In this document: in pieces, positions 11,663-23,534 of the stretch
How the letters are laid out: each line of letters opens with the position of its first letter
Position numbering within the stretch: the first letter of the stretch is position 1
NCBI GenBank assembly: GCA_031835245.1
Contig: JAVKOQ010000349.1
Span: 1-52,996, forward strand
Source of the DNA: Balamuthia mandrillaris
Taxonomy: Eukaryota; Discosea; Longamoebia; Balamuthiidae
Direction: 5' to 3'
DNA: 52,996 bases
Notes under the pieces: model-generated
What the model was told of the DNA's origin: nothing
Database searches by the model: none
What the model saw: the letters and a program-made list of their open reading frames with translations, nothing else
Made by a program: the position numbers and the translations under genes

Positions 11663-13088
11663 AAAACGTACCCTCACAACAGTGATTCTCTGCGTTTAGC
11701 GCCGACGTAGGCCTGTTCTGAAAACAGAAAGAACAGAGAAAGAAAAAAATTAAAAAAAAATTCTATTTGAGGCAGAACCCCTCGAGGCAAAATCTAATGG
11801 CCCCTCAAGGAGTGTCCTTAGCTTCGCGAGGAGAAGACCTGCTCCAATGATTATGTCCACCGACGTTATCCTCCAACCTTCGACTCCTCTTCGGGTTCTT
11901 CTGTTGTTCTAGAACCGTTCGATCGCAGCAGGAAAGCAAACAGCAACCGGTCCGACAGGTGGCGACACTAAGGCTGTTCTCACAAACACCAACCGAAAAA
12001 CACCTCCGGTTGGGGCCAGAAAGGTCAGCGGAAGAGCAGAAAAAAAAAACTCTGTCAAAAAATGGACTGCGTCTTGGCCAACCCTGCAAAGGAAAAAGAT
12101 GTCCTTTTTTTGCTCTGCAGACGTAAGCGCCTAACACCTGTCTCCTTCACGCAGAATTTCGAGTATCCGCCTTAACATTCAAACCCGGAGAAAATCTGTT
12201 TTAAAAGGAAATCTAACGGAAAAAATATATTTTTAATTATATATTCTCCTTGTAAGGCAAAGAATGATCTTTCGGAAAATATTTTTTCAGTGATAAATGC
12301 AACCGGAGAAAAAACAAATGCAGGAACAAAGGAAGAAGAAGATGGAAGAAGGAAGAAAAAGTCGAAAGAAGGAAAAATAAAAAAAAAGGGTCGTTGGGGG
12401 AAAAAATGCTGCTGTTGTTTTATTTTCTTTTTCTTTTTCTTTTTTGTCAACAGAAAACACAGGGTGAACAGACGAGCAAACGAGAGGAAACAGAGAGGCA
12501 CCATAAAACTCACAAATTCAAACTGAGAATAAATAGAGAGAAAAAACATAAAAAAAATCTTTAGGGTTCAAAAATTCGTATTTTTATTATTTTGCATAAA
12601 CGTACGTACATTGGAACCTCCCCCTCTATCGTGGTTCTCCTCTTCGTCTTTCTCCCTGTTTTCTGTCTCTTTTGTTTTTATTCGCTTTTGACGGTTGGAC
12701 GGTTTAAAACTGCTCTTTTCATCTTTTTCCACTTTTTTAAACAATTTTTTCTTTCTTTTTTCTCAAAGAAAAAAAAGAAAAAGAAAAAGAAAAAGAAAAA
12801 TCTTTTATCAAAAAACCTCCGCACCGTTTTCTTTAGCTGGTGAAAACAAAGAGAAAACGGAAAGCAAAACCAAAAAAAAGTTGAGAAATCTGAGAGACAG
12901 AGGAACAAAACCTTCCTCTCCACACTTTCATTTTTTTCCTTCTCCTCTTTTTCATTTTGTTTGGTGAACTGAAAAAAAAAAGACCAACTTTTTCTCTTCT
13001 TTTCATTTCTTTTTCTCTTTGTGGTTGCTATAGTTTTCCTCGTTAACGTTTAATACCACAACAGTTCAAGCTGTTAAAACAAGAAAAC
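11284..13088. other. Long gene-free stretch with a (GA)n tract
   Basis: AT-rich in part. A (GA)n tract of about 56 bp lies at 11603-11658, and poly-A/poly-T runs occur near 12350-12440 and 12720-12800. An open minus-strand frame (about 11805-12137) is Cys-rich, with no domain and no matching splice partners, so it is not called. The right end must hold the promoter of the HA-domain gene. A non-coding transcript cannot be excluded. Confidence 0.4.
11603..11658. repeat. (GA)n microsatellite, intergenic
   Basis: Uninterrupted GA dinucleotide repeat of about 28 units in the gap after the phosphatase gene. Confidence 0.9.
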
Positions 13089-13914
13089 ATGGCCACGAGT
13101 TTCCAGCTGCCTTCCATTCAAGACTTTGTGAAAGGAGCTTGTTCTTCGTCTGCTTCTTCTTCCTCATCAACCACATCGGCTCCCTCGTCATCGGCAGCAT
13201 CGCTGCTCAACCCCTTTGACGCTCCCTCGCCTTTTTATCGTCAGCAGCAACTTCAGGAGCGACCCCTGCCGCGACTCTCTCCTCCACCCGATACCTCTCC
13301 CTCCCTGGTCCGTTCTCTTTCGTCACCCGCCGCTGTCCCACAAGCCAAAAACACTCACTTGGAAAACCTTCGAGAGACCGAGCTGCAGATCGTTCAGCTG
13401 TTGGAACAACGAATGCAGCTCTTTCCATCGTCGTCCGCTTCGGCAAACAGCAGCAACAACAACAACATCAAAGACAGGACGAAAAGGCCAAGAGCCGAGA
13501 GCATGGTCAGCCGCGATGGCAGCTCGGGCAGCGAGCCGGAGGAAGAGGACTCTCGTGCTGAGAGCGAGCTGGACGAAGAGAGCAACAACAATACCAACAG
13601 TAACCTCAACCATCACGCTTCTCCTTCTTCTTCTTTCCACGACAGCAATCCGTTTTGGCAGTCTTCTTACTCTTCCGCTCCCGAAAAGACTTTTTGGAGC
13701 CACCACAACGACATCGATCACTGCGATGCGAAACGCGAGGCCTCACCGACACACCTGCTTCCGCCCCTGAAAAGACGCCTATTGGCTTCCCTCTCCTCTC
13801 CTTCTCCTTGTCACACAGAAGAAGCAAACCACACCAACGACGCTTCTAGCATCATCAACAACAACGCCGGCGTGGCGTTTGCTTCTTCCTTCTCTGCGCC
13901 ACAACAGCAACAAC

Positions 13915-13956
<42 letters not shown>

Positions 13957-16406
13957 AACGGCGAAAATTGGACAATTTCGAAGAGGCGTGGGAACAAAGG
14001 TACTTTTTTAGATATTTCCTCCTATGTTTTATTTTCCGAACCAATCACCTAATGCCACGCTCACTAACCGAAATTTCCATTCACCCGAAAATTCTTATTC
14101 GCGACGACGTGGTGTGCCATGATAGGTACCAGCAATTGGTGGACTTTTACCAACGCTTTGGCCATTGCCGTGTGCCCTCCCAGTGGAAGGAGAACGAGTC
14201 CTTGGGCTTTTGGGTCAAGACCCAAAGGGCTGCTTGGAAGAAAGGCAAGATCACCGCCGAGCGCGTGGAGAAGCTGAATAGGATCAACTTCTTGTGGAAG
14301 GTCGGCAAGCGGAAGCGCTTGGAAACCGCAACAACCAACACTACTTCATCATCGGCACAATCCAGCTCTTCTTCTGTTCCTTCAACAACGACACAATCGG
14401 GCGCACCTACCTTGGAAATGTTGGCTGGAGTGCTGACCAGCTCACTTACTCCCCAAGATGCTCTTCCATCGGCTTCCGTCTCAGCCAACAACCTCCAAAA
14501 AGCTACAGCCACAACAACGCCAACAGTAAAGAAAGGAGGAGGCCCATGTTACGCCGATCGACAATGGAACAAGATGTTTTTAAAGCTGAAGAAATTCTCC
14601 GAGCTCTATGGTCATTGCTGCGTGCCGGTGCGGTGGGAAGGAGATCAAAGGCTTGGACTTTGGGTAAAAACCCAAAGAGCATCTTGGAAGAAAGGTAGAA
14701 TCAAGAAGGAGAGGAGAAGGATGTTGGAATCGATAGATTTCGTGTGGGAGGTTGGCCGCGGATGGCGGGGAGATGGACTCACTGCTGGACGCGAGACTGT
14801 TGCCACGAGAAGAAAGAGAGAAATGCAAGAAGTTCGTTATGGAGGAGCAAGCAACTTCTCAGATTATGCAGATGAGGAGGAAGAGGAGGAAGATGAAGGT
14901 CAAAGACTCTATCGTACGGCAATGGAAGAACAGGACGAGGATGATGAAGATGCTGTTGGTGACTCCTCAGAGGAGGAAGAGGAAGAAGAGGAAGAGGATG
15001 AAGAAGATGAAGAAGAGGAAGACGAAGTGGAGTACTATTCTGGAAACAGTGAGAGCGAGTTTTCTTGTGTCGCATCTTCTCCCGATAAGAAGAAAGGCTT
15101 CGTTGTCAAAAAGTTTGTGTACAGCGATTTCTGTGGACAACTGCCTTCTTCTGCCTTTGCAGACAGCAACCGTATCCTCAAAAAGGAGCAACCGTTAGTT
15201 TCTTCTTCTTCTTCTCATTACCAACTTCCAAATTGCCATAACATGACTCAGCACACCGCCACCTCCTCTTCACCTTCTTCTTCACCTACATCTTCATTTT
15301 CCTCTCCGCTTCGTTGCACAATTGCCGAGATAGGCCGCGAATCAAGTCCTTCCTCCTCTTCTTCAGGAACATCGAGCCCCGTCTCTTCCGAGGCCGAAGA
15401 GAGCTCCGAAGATGGTGGCGTTGTTTTGTCGCACAAGAACATGAATGACTCCTCCGAAGACTTGGCCCGCAATGAAGAGAAAAAATCACAACCCATTGAA
15501 CCAGAAGAGGAGGAGGAAGACGAAGACGAAGACAACGAAGCGAAAGAAGCTGAGGACGAAGCACACGAAGAAAAAGTTTGGACAAAGCGCATCCAACAGC
15601 TGATCGCCTTTCGAGACACCTACGGGCACTGCTGCGTCGCGCAGAGCAACAGCTCTCGTCGCTGGTCCAAACTTGGTAACTGGGTGCAGTACCAACGAGA
15701 GAAGCGGAGGGAAGGCAAGCTCTCCGCCGAGAAAGAGGCTCTCCTTACCTCCCTCGGCTTCGTGTGGGACGTGATGAACTTCCAGTGGAAGGAACACTTT
15801 CAGGAGCTCGTCGAGTTCAAGGAGCGCTTCGGCCATTGCCAAGTACCCGTTCAATGGAGAGAGAACCCGCGATTGGGCTCTTGGGTGAAGACGCAGAGAG
15901 CGGCGTGGAAGAAAGGCAAGATGAGCGCGGAGAGGAAGAGCATGTTAGACAGCATAGCCTTCGTTTGGGAGGTCGGCAAAGGAGTCACTCGCAAATGCGC
16001 TCCTTCTTCACCATCCTCAACTTTAAGTTCGACTTCGACATTCAACGATGTTGTTGTGAAGCCGACAACGAAAGTGACGACGACAAAGACCAAAATGACG
16101 ATTATGAATAATGTAACCCACGACAGCGACGATAAGATGGTGATCGAAGAACGGGACTACACTGGTGTGCGCAGTGACAACAAGCAGATGAAACATATGA
16201 GAACGGCAGGAGATGTTTTGGCGTCCATTGTTGGACTTGGAAGTGGCCTCGAGTATAGGGACTATCTTCGTGGTTGTAAATGGCCATTTACTTCTCCTTC
16301 AACTTCTACGTCTTCGTTGGTAATGAATAATCGTGAACAGGAAGAGAAAGAGGAGGAAGAGACAACGATTGTTGGAGCGGAGACTTTGCTTCATTTGAGA
16401 GCATAA
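13089..16406 (+). CDS. Protein with four helicase-associated (HA) domains, about 1063 aa
   Basis: Two exons, 13089-13999 and 14126-16406. The 126-nt GT-AG intron is a multiple of three without a stop, so the frame is also open unspliced; splicing restores the domain start EEAWEQRYQQLVDFYQR. Four HA (helicase-associated) domains follow, each with the GHC.VP and LG.WV..QR pattern: near 14126-14310, 14560-14760, 15570-15770 and 15775-15985. They are separated by Ser-rich and very acidic linkers (14870-15040, 15500-15570). No helicase motor is present. HA domains are small helical, probably nucleic-acid-binding modules; stand-alone arrays are common in algae and stramenopiles. Repeats 1, 2 and 4 are closest to each other; repeat 3 is divergent and lacks the WKKG motif. 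Role inferred: DNA-binding or regulatory protein. Confidence 0.88.
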
Positions 16407-16608
16407 AAAAACTAATGTATAGTTTTACAGTTGTAAGTTTGTTGTAGTAAATATTGTTCTTTTGATCTCTCTCCTCTCTCGCGTTCACCCATCCACTCAA
16501 AAGTATCTCATGCACAGAGAAGAGAGGGAAAAGAAGAAATGCAAGATAGAATTGGCCTCTTGCTGGAATAGAGGCGCAAGTAGTTTTAACTCAATAAAAG
16601 TTTTACAA

Positions 16609-18376
16609 TCATTCCTGCATAACAAGATGCTTCTTTCCCTTTCTACACTCGAACCACTTGTACGGCACGGCAGCGTCCCTCAGCCACTCCCCAAACTTTC
16701 TGTACACATCCGAGGGACTGAACAGCACCAACACCACCTCCTCAAGGCAAGAGCTCGGATGGTTGGCGTACTTGAGATGAGCGTTGAGGATGGCGCGATG
16801 GATCCACTCGGGTCTGTTGCCAAAGACGCCGCCGCCGATGAGAGTGAGGAAGAGCCTCTTGCGGCGGTTGCGGATAGCGGCGAGGTAGGTTCCCTCGTAG
16901 GCCAGGTCCAGGATGAACTGGCATTTAGAGGCACAGTCGGCAGTTCTTGTATTTTGTGCGCCGGAGAAGCCTTGTCCTATGTTCAATGCTGTGATGTTGT
17001 TCGTTTAGTTTCAGTTTGAAAAGTAAGAGAACCGTGAAAGGAAGAGCAATAGAGGTGACGCAGAAGCTTGCTTACCAGCACAGAAGACTTGATCAACCAC
17101 TTGCTCAGGATCGTTCACGAGGCGCAAGCCAGCGGAACGGTGGCCGGTCGTTACTTGCACGTTCTTGTGGACGCCTACTCGCCCCAGTTTCAAGAGGTCT
17201 GCGCGTTCTTCGCTTTCTTCGGCAGGAAAAGGTGGTTCTCTGCCGCGTAACGTTACATAGCCTTTATAAGAGGGATATAGAAAAGATGAGATGAAAGAAG
17301 AGAATGAAAAGAGAGAGAGACAGAGCAGAAAATGGAAGAAGAAGAAGAAAGAAGAAAGAACGGCGAATAAAAAACAAAAAATAAACGAACCATTTCTAGT
17401 TGGAAAGTGTTCCCTCAGCTTCTCCAAGAACTCCACCTGCCGGTCACTCGTCTGCGCCCACTCCTCCACGGTCTTGGCCTCATGCCAAAACGCGGCATGC
17501 ACTCTGGCAATGGCGGCCGCTCCAGCCGAGATGGAGGCCGCTGGACCTTGCGTTCTGTCCATGTAATAGCCCTCCGTGAAGCTCGGAGAGTCGGGAGGGA
17601 TGCTGTCGGCGATGGCCTCCACGCCGTTGAAGTTGGATGCCACTTGAAAGGTGGCGAAGCGGTTCTCGGGGAGGGCTTGCAGCGCGGCGACGTCCACGCA
17701 TTCGTATGACTGAATGGAAAGAAGCTGAGAAGGGAAGAAGGGAAGAGAAAGAGAAAGAGAAGAAACGACGAAAGAAGAAGGAAGAAGAAAGAAAAAGAAA
17801 AAAGAAAAAAGAGACAAGAATAGAATGACAAGCAGCAAAAAACATATAAACATAACCGCATCAATGGAGTGAGCATACCTCAGAATCTTTTCGCGTAAGA
17901 ATATGAAACTCAACAGGAGAACGATCTCCTGCGGAGCGGGAAGCAGACGACGCCAAAGCCTCCACCTCCGACCGCAACTGCTCCAACGAAGGCGTGGAGA
18001 AGGCGCCCGCCTTGAACTCTTTGCCCGTCTTCAGGTTCTTCACGATCAGGTTGGGTCCGTCCACGTCCTCGCTGATGAGCCCGCCTTTGCCCTCGCTGCC
18101 CTCGTCATCGGGATGCCTGCGAAACAGCCCCTCGCTCTTGGCGTCCTCCTTCAGTCGCCGCCATTCGGGCTCGTGATAGCCGGTCAGGTACTCGAACCAT
18201 TGGTTCACCCTTAGCATAGCGTCGCCGCCCGACGCAGAAGAAGTAGAACTGCTGGCTTCCATCTTGCGTTGTTTTTGAGGTTTTGTTTTGTTGGTGTTCT
18301 TCTTCTTCTTTTTCGTTTCTTCCTCTTCCTCTTCCTCTTCCTCTGCTTCTTCGTCGCTTTTCTTTTTTCTCTTCAT
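16609..18376 (-). CDS. Macrodomain/PARG-like fold protein, 460 aa (putative ADP-ribose hydrolase)
   Basis: Exons 18376-17879, 17709-17391, 17261-17076 and 16988-16609 (1383 nt, frame kept). The first ~40 residues alternate acidic and Lys-rich runs. The body begins NQWFEYLTGYHEPEW, then HILTRKDSE, FATFQVASNFNGVEAI, GPAASISAGAAAIARVHAAF, LDLAYEGTYLAAI and LTLIGGGVFGNRPEWIHRAI. The order of an Asn-Phe-Asn segment, an Ala/Ser-rich helix and a Gly-rich GGGVFGN loop resembles the ADP-ribose-binding loops of macrodomain/PARG-type enzymes. From memory, related sequences occur in protists and as Legionella effectors. If the assignment holds, it would remove ADP-ribose from proteins or RNA. The fold call is inference; the gene structure is solid. 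A downstream in-frame ATG (MEASSS) is an alternative start. Its end lies 203 nt from the end of the convergent HA gene. Confidence 0.75.
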
Positions 18377-18555
18377 TTTTTTCTGTTAAAAACGATATAA
18401 TGGTTACATATTAGGATAATATTATGTTTATTCACCTATACTAATAGATTAAATTTTTCCAACCTAAAAGTAAATATTCCAGGAGGTGTGATAAAGCATC
18501 TTTCACCAACCTATTATATTAATGAATATAATATGAAATGAACAATATATTCTAT

Positions 18556-20341
18556 CTACAACAACAAGAAACGCAAGTGGGAAGGAGACGACAGGCGGGC
18601 GGCACTTCCTCCGTCCTCCTCTGTTGTGGCCTCCTCGGTGGAGAACTCTTCGATCTCCAGACCGCTCTCCGCGCTGAAGAACTGCTTCATACTCTGCTCC
18701 TCAGCGTCAGAGCCTGCTTCATTCCAATCTTGTTCCAGCACATCCACCGCGTCATCTCCTATGGGGAAGCAAGAGAGGGGACGTTAGCTATATCGCCTCG
18801 AAAACGGGAAAAGGAACAAAACTCGAAAGAAACGTACCATCGGCTCCATCGGCCTTGATAATGACGACTTCCATCAATATCTTTCCATTGGGCAGCTGCT
18901 TGACCTCCGCAACCATTACTTGGTACTCACCCGTTCCCTTGGCCTCCAAGTACTTTGTGATGGCCTTTTCCAGCTTCTCCATCAGCTGCTTTCTCCCTTC
19001 CTCCTCTTCCACCACGCTTGGGTCCTCCTCCGCGATGACAAAACGTGCTCGCTTGTGCTTCTCCTTGAACTCCTTCAACGGCTTATCCGCCAGCTTCTCC
19101 CAAACTTTGCCCAGACCTTTCTTCTCCTGGGCCGCTTCGAAGGCGTCCTTCAACCTCCTCTGCAGAGCATCGGAGAACGACTCCAGTAAGTCGTCCGAGC
19201 CCTCGTCGTGAGGAGTCAATACCAGTTGGTCGATCTCCACGTTCATTTCGGTCACCGTGAACCGCTGCGGAGTCTCCTCATCGTTTTCAGGGATCAAAAC
19301 GAGCTCCACCACGGCCGTTACCTGCACATCGGCCGTTCCTTCCACGGTGGAGTTGAGAGAACGAACGAACAGCTCGTATTCAACTTCGAAAATGAAGTCC
19401 TCCAAAGAGACACTCCAATGGACCTTTCCTTCTTCCAACTGGAAGGTAACTTCCACGTTCTCCTCCACGTCGTCTTCATCGTAGTCCACTTCTAACTCCA
19501 GCAGCAGGACGGCCTCTTCTCCAGTGCAGTTTTTCGTTGTTGTTGCTGGATCGACGCAGAAGAGAGCACCACCTTTCTCTTCCTCTTTTTGAGGGAACGA
19601 GGCTACAGACAACCATTCCTTGAACCATTTATGGAGCTCTTTTCTTTGCTCGATAAGTTTTTTGCGGAACTCTTTCTCGAGGAAGGGTCGCCCTTTCTCT
19701 TCTTCGTCTTCTTCGTCCTCATCCTCGTCGCCATCTTTGTGACCATCGTCATTGCTTTCATCCTCATCTGCTTCATTGATAGAGTCTTCATCATCTAATT
19801 CTTCCTCTTTGTCATCTTCTTTTCCGTCTCCTTTGCCATCGTGGCCGTCATGGCCGTCGTGTTCATCGTCTTCTTTGCCGTCATGCCCATCACCGTCTTC
19901 GCTTTCGTCGTCATCGTCAGGTTTGCTTTCATCCTCATCCTCATCCTCATCACTATCATTTTCATCTTCATGTTCATCTTCGCTTTCATCCTCCTCCTCC
20001 TCATCCTCATCTTCATCACTATCATCTTCGTCTTGATCTTTTTCTTCACTATCATCTTCGTTTTTATCTTCATCCTTATCTTCGCCATCATCTTCAACTT
20101 TACTATCGTCTTCATCTTCACCTTTACCATCATCTTCGTCTTCGTCTTCATCTTCACTATCATCTTCATCTGCATCTTCGTCTTCTTCTTCAGCTTTACC
20201 TTTGTCACCTTTTGGTTCAATACTCCTTTCCCAGGGCTCGTCCAGTTGAGCGTCATGCTTGCGTCCAATGGAAGCTGAAGCTACCGCAAAGAAAAAGCCT
20301 AACAGGAGTAGCAGCATCCAAGCTAATTTGTGGAGGGCCAT
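18556..20341 (-). CDS. Secreted, highly acidic protein, 568 aa
   Basis: Exons 20341-18838 and 18758-18556. The N-terminus is a clear signal peptide (MALHKLAWMLLLLLGFFF, cleavage likely near VASAS). It is followed by about 165 residues made almost only of D, E, K, S and G in DEDD/DSDEDE runs, with a short DGHDGKEDDEH patch. The globular C-terminal half has one Cys near each side of an N-glycosylation site (KNCT), another site (LNST), and alternating hydrophobic/acidic strands (VEVTFQLEEG, DVQVTAVVELVL) followed by charged helices. No family is recognised. Secreted poly-acidic proteins often bind calcium or coat mineral or wall surfaces; that is inference. A reverse TATAAAA lies 170 nt upstream of the start. 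The last residues are LRFLLL, oddly hydrophobic. Confidence 0.8.
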
Positions 20342-20887
20342 TGCTGAAGTGCGTTCCGTCTTCACAATCGAATCGTTGCTGAGAAAAACCAAGTTAGCAG
20401 CTGTACCGAAAGCTGTTAACCGGAGTTGGGGTTTTGTTCTGTTTTGTTCTGTTTTTTTTTCTTTTGAGTTGACGTTATGTCTTTGTGCGTTCCGAAAGGC
20501 AGAAGCGACGCTTTTATACCCTCAGTTTTGCCTCTTTAGGCACGAAGACATAGGATATTTTGGCTATAAAAGCGCTTTTCGTCGAAACGGTTTTTATCAC
20601 GCACCAATCCCCTCATCGTGCGGAAGATATCATCCGTACTATCCAATACAGGCGACTCCACCCTCGTCCAATCCATTGGTGGCGACCTTTCGGGTAATTT
20701 AGCAACAGCCTCTTCTGCGAAACGGTTTTTATGACAGCTAACCAATCACAAATTAACGTCGACAAATCGATATCCATATTTAGAAAATCTATGTCTACAA
20801 AATTGTTTTCGTGACGACACAATCGACAAAAATTCAACGCAAACAAAAAATTTCCTCACAACAAAAAAAGAACGAGAAGAGAGGGGG
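20342..20887. promoter_or_regulatory. Bidirectional promoter with duplicated CCAAT modules
   Basis: Gap between divergent genes. Minus-strand TATA: GGTATAAAAG read from 20520 to 20511. Plus-strand TATA: CTATAAAAGC at 20564-20573. The block CGAAACGGTTTTTAT.AC followed by a CCAATC box occurs twice in direct orientation (20583-20609 and 20718-20747). Between them is CCAATCCATTGG (20668-20679), a near-palindromic pair of CCAAT boxes. CGTCGACA lies at 20757-20764. Confidence 0.65.
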
Positions 20888-22122
20888 ATGCAACAACAAC
20901 CGACAACAACAACACAACCCCACCAAGCAGGAGGAGGCGGAGGAGGAGGACATGTCGCTGGCACCGCCTCTCCAACAACACCAGCACCCGCAACAACCAC
21001 AATCACACCTCCCACAACGAGACCCGCGGCCGTTGTCAATTTTCAATTCCCTCCCTCGCACTCCTCTGCTGCTCCGCCGCCGCCCAGGCCAACAACATCG
21101 CCTTCAGCAGCAGCACTGATGTCCTCTCCTGCTTCTTCTTCTGCTTCTTCTGCTTCTTCTTCTGATAGTTCTGCCGCGTCCACCTCCTCCTCTGTTGGCA
21201 CCTCCTTTTACTTCTCCGCTTCTTCCTCCTCTTCCTCTTCTGCGGCCGCCGCTTCCCCTTCGTTCTCCTCCACCGCCCCCGCTTTACGCCTTGACGCTGC
21301 CACTACCGCTCCTCCACAACAACCACAGCCACAGCCACAACCACAGCCACAGCCACAACCGCGAGCACAACATCCGCTCCCAACCTTCCTCCCTCCCCCT
21401 CCTTCTGCCTCTTCTTCTTCTTCTGCCGTTTCTTCCTCCTCCTCCATCGCGAGTCCCTTTTGGAAGGGCGCTTCCTCCACTTTTCAATCCCTCTCCTCGT
21501 CTTCTCCTTCTTCTCTTCCTTCTTCTTCTTCTTCTTCTACTTCTGCTCTTGCTACTGCTGCTTCTCCTTCTCCTTCTCCTTCGCTCTCTCCTTCCGCTGC
21601 GCAACAACAGCAGCAGCAGCAAAGAAAACGCAAGCGGGCCACAGCACAGGACGACGTGTTGGGCGCGGAGAACTTTCGGCGGTGGCTCCCGCAAGATGAC
21701 ATCCTCCTGAAGGACTCTGTGCAGGGGGCCGTCTCCTTTGAGAAGATTGCGGAGACTGTTCGCTTCTCCCAAAAGTTTTCGGCGGCGCAAATACAGGAGC
21801 GATGGCTTGCGTTGCTCTATGACCCTGATACTGCTTCGTACGATCATTCTTCCTCACTTCTTTTCTGTTCTTGTTCTTCACTCTGTTCTTCTTGATTCTT
21901 CTTGATTCTTCTTCTTGATTCTTCTTTTTCTTCTTTTTCTTCTTTTTCTTCTTTTTCTTTTTCTTCTTCTTCTTCTTCTTCTTCTTCTTCTTCGATTACT
22001 AACAAAAAAAACATACAATAACAGAAAAGCAGCACAAGAAATGGCCAAGCAACCATCCGTCAATCGAAGAGTTTTGTGGAGTGAAATCGAAGAGAGTGTT
22101 CTTCGTAACGAAGTACCCATTT

Positions 22123-22160
<38 letters not shown>

Positions 22161-22585
22161 TTCACTTTCTCTCATCGTCCTGTAACAGCTTTTTCAGTAC
22201 CTTTTTTTTTGAAACTGAACCTTGCAAAACTAAAAAAGGTACATGGGATACACTTTAGCAGCTTTCAAAAAGTTTTGGAACGCAACAGACCAATGTTTCA
22301 TTCCTCTCGAACAGCCAAAAGCTTAGAAGCTCATTACTATCGCATGAAACGACATGGCACTCTTGAAACTGGCGATCCAACTCAAAATGCTGCTAAACAA
22401 CAATCTACCTCTGGTATGTCTTCTTTTTGTTGTTTTGTGTTGTTCTGTTTGGTTTGTGTTTTTCTGGTGTTTGTTTTCTTTATTGTTTTGCGTGACAACT
22501 GATGACAAAAAAATAAAGCGATGTTTAATGTGGACTTTTCGGAGATGGAAGAGGAGTTGTTGAACAAAGGCCCAGCGTACTTGTT

Positions 22586-22616
<31 letters not shown>

Positions 22617-23454
22617 CCCTACGATAAACTGACATAAAACGTTTGTTTTAGTACAAGTAATGCTACTGACCAGATTTCATTGAAGCAGAGAAAGAAAGGT
22701 TAGTTTACTATCCTTGCTTGTCTCGCTTCTTTTCTTTTCTTTTCTTTTCTTTCTTTTCTTTTCTTTTCTTTTTCTTCTGTTTTATTTAACCAGTATATTA
22801 CAACACCAAAAGAATATGACAAAGCGATGAAATGGGTTCAACTGAATACATTGAAATACGAAGAAGAGATGGCCAAAGAAAAGATAAGAAGCAACAAAGT
22901 TTTGGCAGTCTTTCGTGGCAAGTCTCTTCGGTATGAAATGCAAAGCAAAGAGGTTGGCAATTTCCTCAGATTTTTTCTTTTCTTTTTTCGAGCTCATTAC
23001 TTTCATTGAACACATAAACAGGTTTTAATTGGAAGAGCAACAAAAGATAATATTGTTGATGTTGACGTAAGTTTGGAAGGAAATGCTACAAAGATTTCTC
23101 GTCAACAGGTTCTCTCCCTCTCCCTCTCTCAACAAAATTACTTACAAACAATGAGAGCAGGCAACAATAAAACTGAAACGAGATGGAAACTTTTATATCC
23201 GTAACATCGGACGACGTCCCCTTTTCGTGAACGGAAAGCCGCTCGCCATAGGACAGAAGATGCGGCTCTCAGACAATTCCTTAATAGAGGTCTGTGTCTT
23301 TTTCTTTCATTTAGCATTTGCTTTCTTTGCCTGTTTCTCAACACTATCATTTGTTTGTTTCATCAACCAACAGATGCATGCGTTGGGTTTCATCTTCGAA
23401 ATCAACAAAGTGCTTTGGACAAAAGTCAAAAGAGTTCTTTCGTCATCCTCGTAG
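20888..23454 (+). CDS. MCRS1: Microspherule protein 1 (MCRS1) homologue with FHA domain, 584 aa
   Basis: Exons 20888-21837, 22025-22112, 22239-22413, 22519-22576, 22652-22698, 22813-22952, 23022-23108, 23161-23289 and 23374-23454 (1755 nt, frame kept). The first ~230 residues are low-complexity Gln/Pro/Ser/Ala. The MCRS N-domain follows: RRWLPQDDILLKDSVQG, SAAQIQERWLALLYDP. The C-terminus is an FHA domain with MCRS1-specific features: LIGRATKDNIVDVDVSLEG, KISRQQATIKLKRDG, GRRPLFVNGKPL and the final ALGFIFEIN. The phosphothreonine-binding Gly-Arg, Ser-Arg and Asn-Gly positions are kept. MCRS1 is a nuclear subunit of the NSL histone acetyltransferase and INO80 remodelling complexes. The exon 6 acceptor is the unusual CAAAAG. 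Introns carry (CT)n and (CTTTT)n tracts on the sense strand. Confidence 0.9.
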
Positions 23455-23534
23455 TACCAGTCGTTTTTTTCTTTTCTGGTAAACAAAAACGTTATAAACG
23501 TTTTTATTTTATTTGCATTTTCTCTCTTTCACTC

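Noticed and set aside
11805-12137. Minus-strand 110-residue Cys-rich frame
   Set aside because: No domain, no splice partners and no homology I can recognise; composition does not resemble neighbouring proteins.
20888-21600. Poly-Ser, poly-Leu and Gly-Cys open frames on both strands over the MCRS1 first exon
   Set aside because: Shadows of the low-complexity N-terminus; only the Gln/Pro/Ser frame connects to the conserved MCRS domain.
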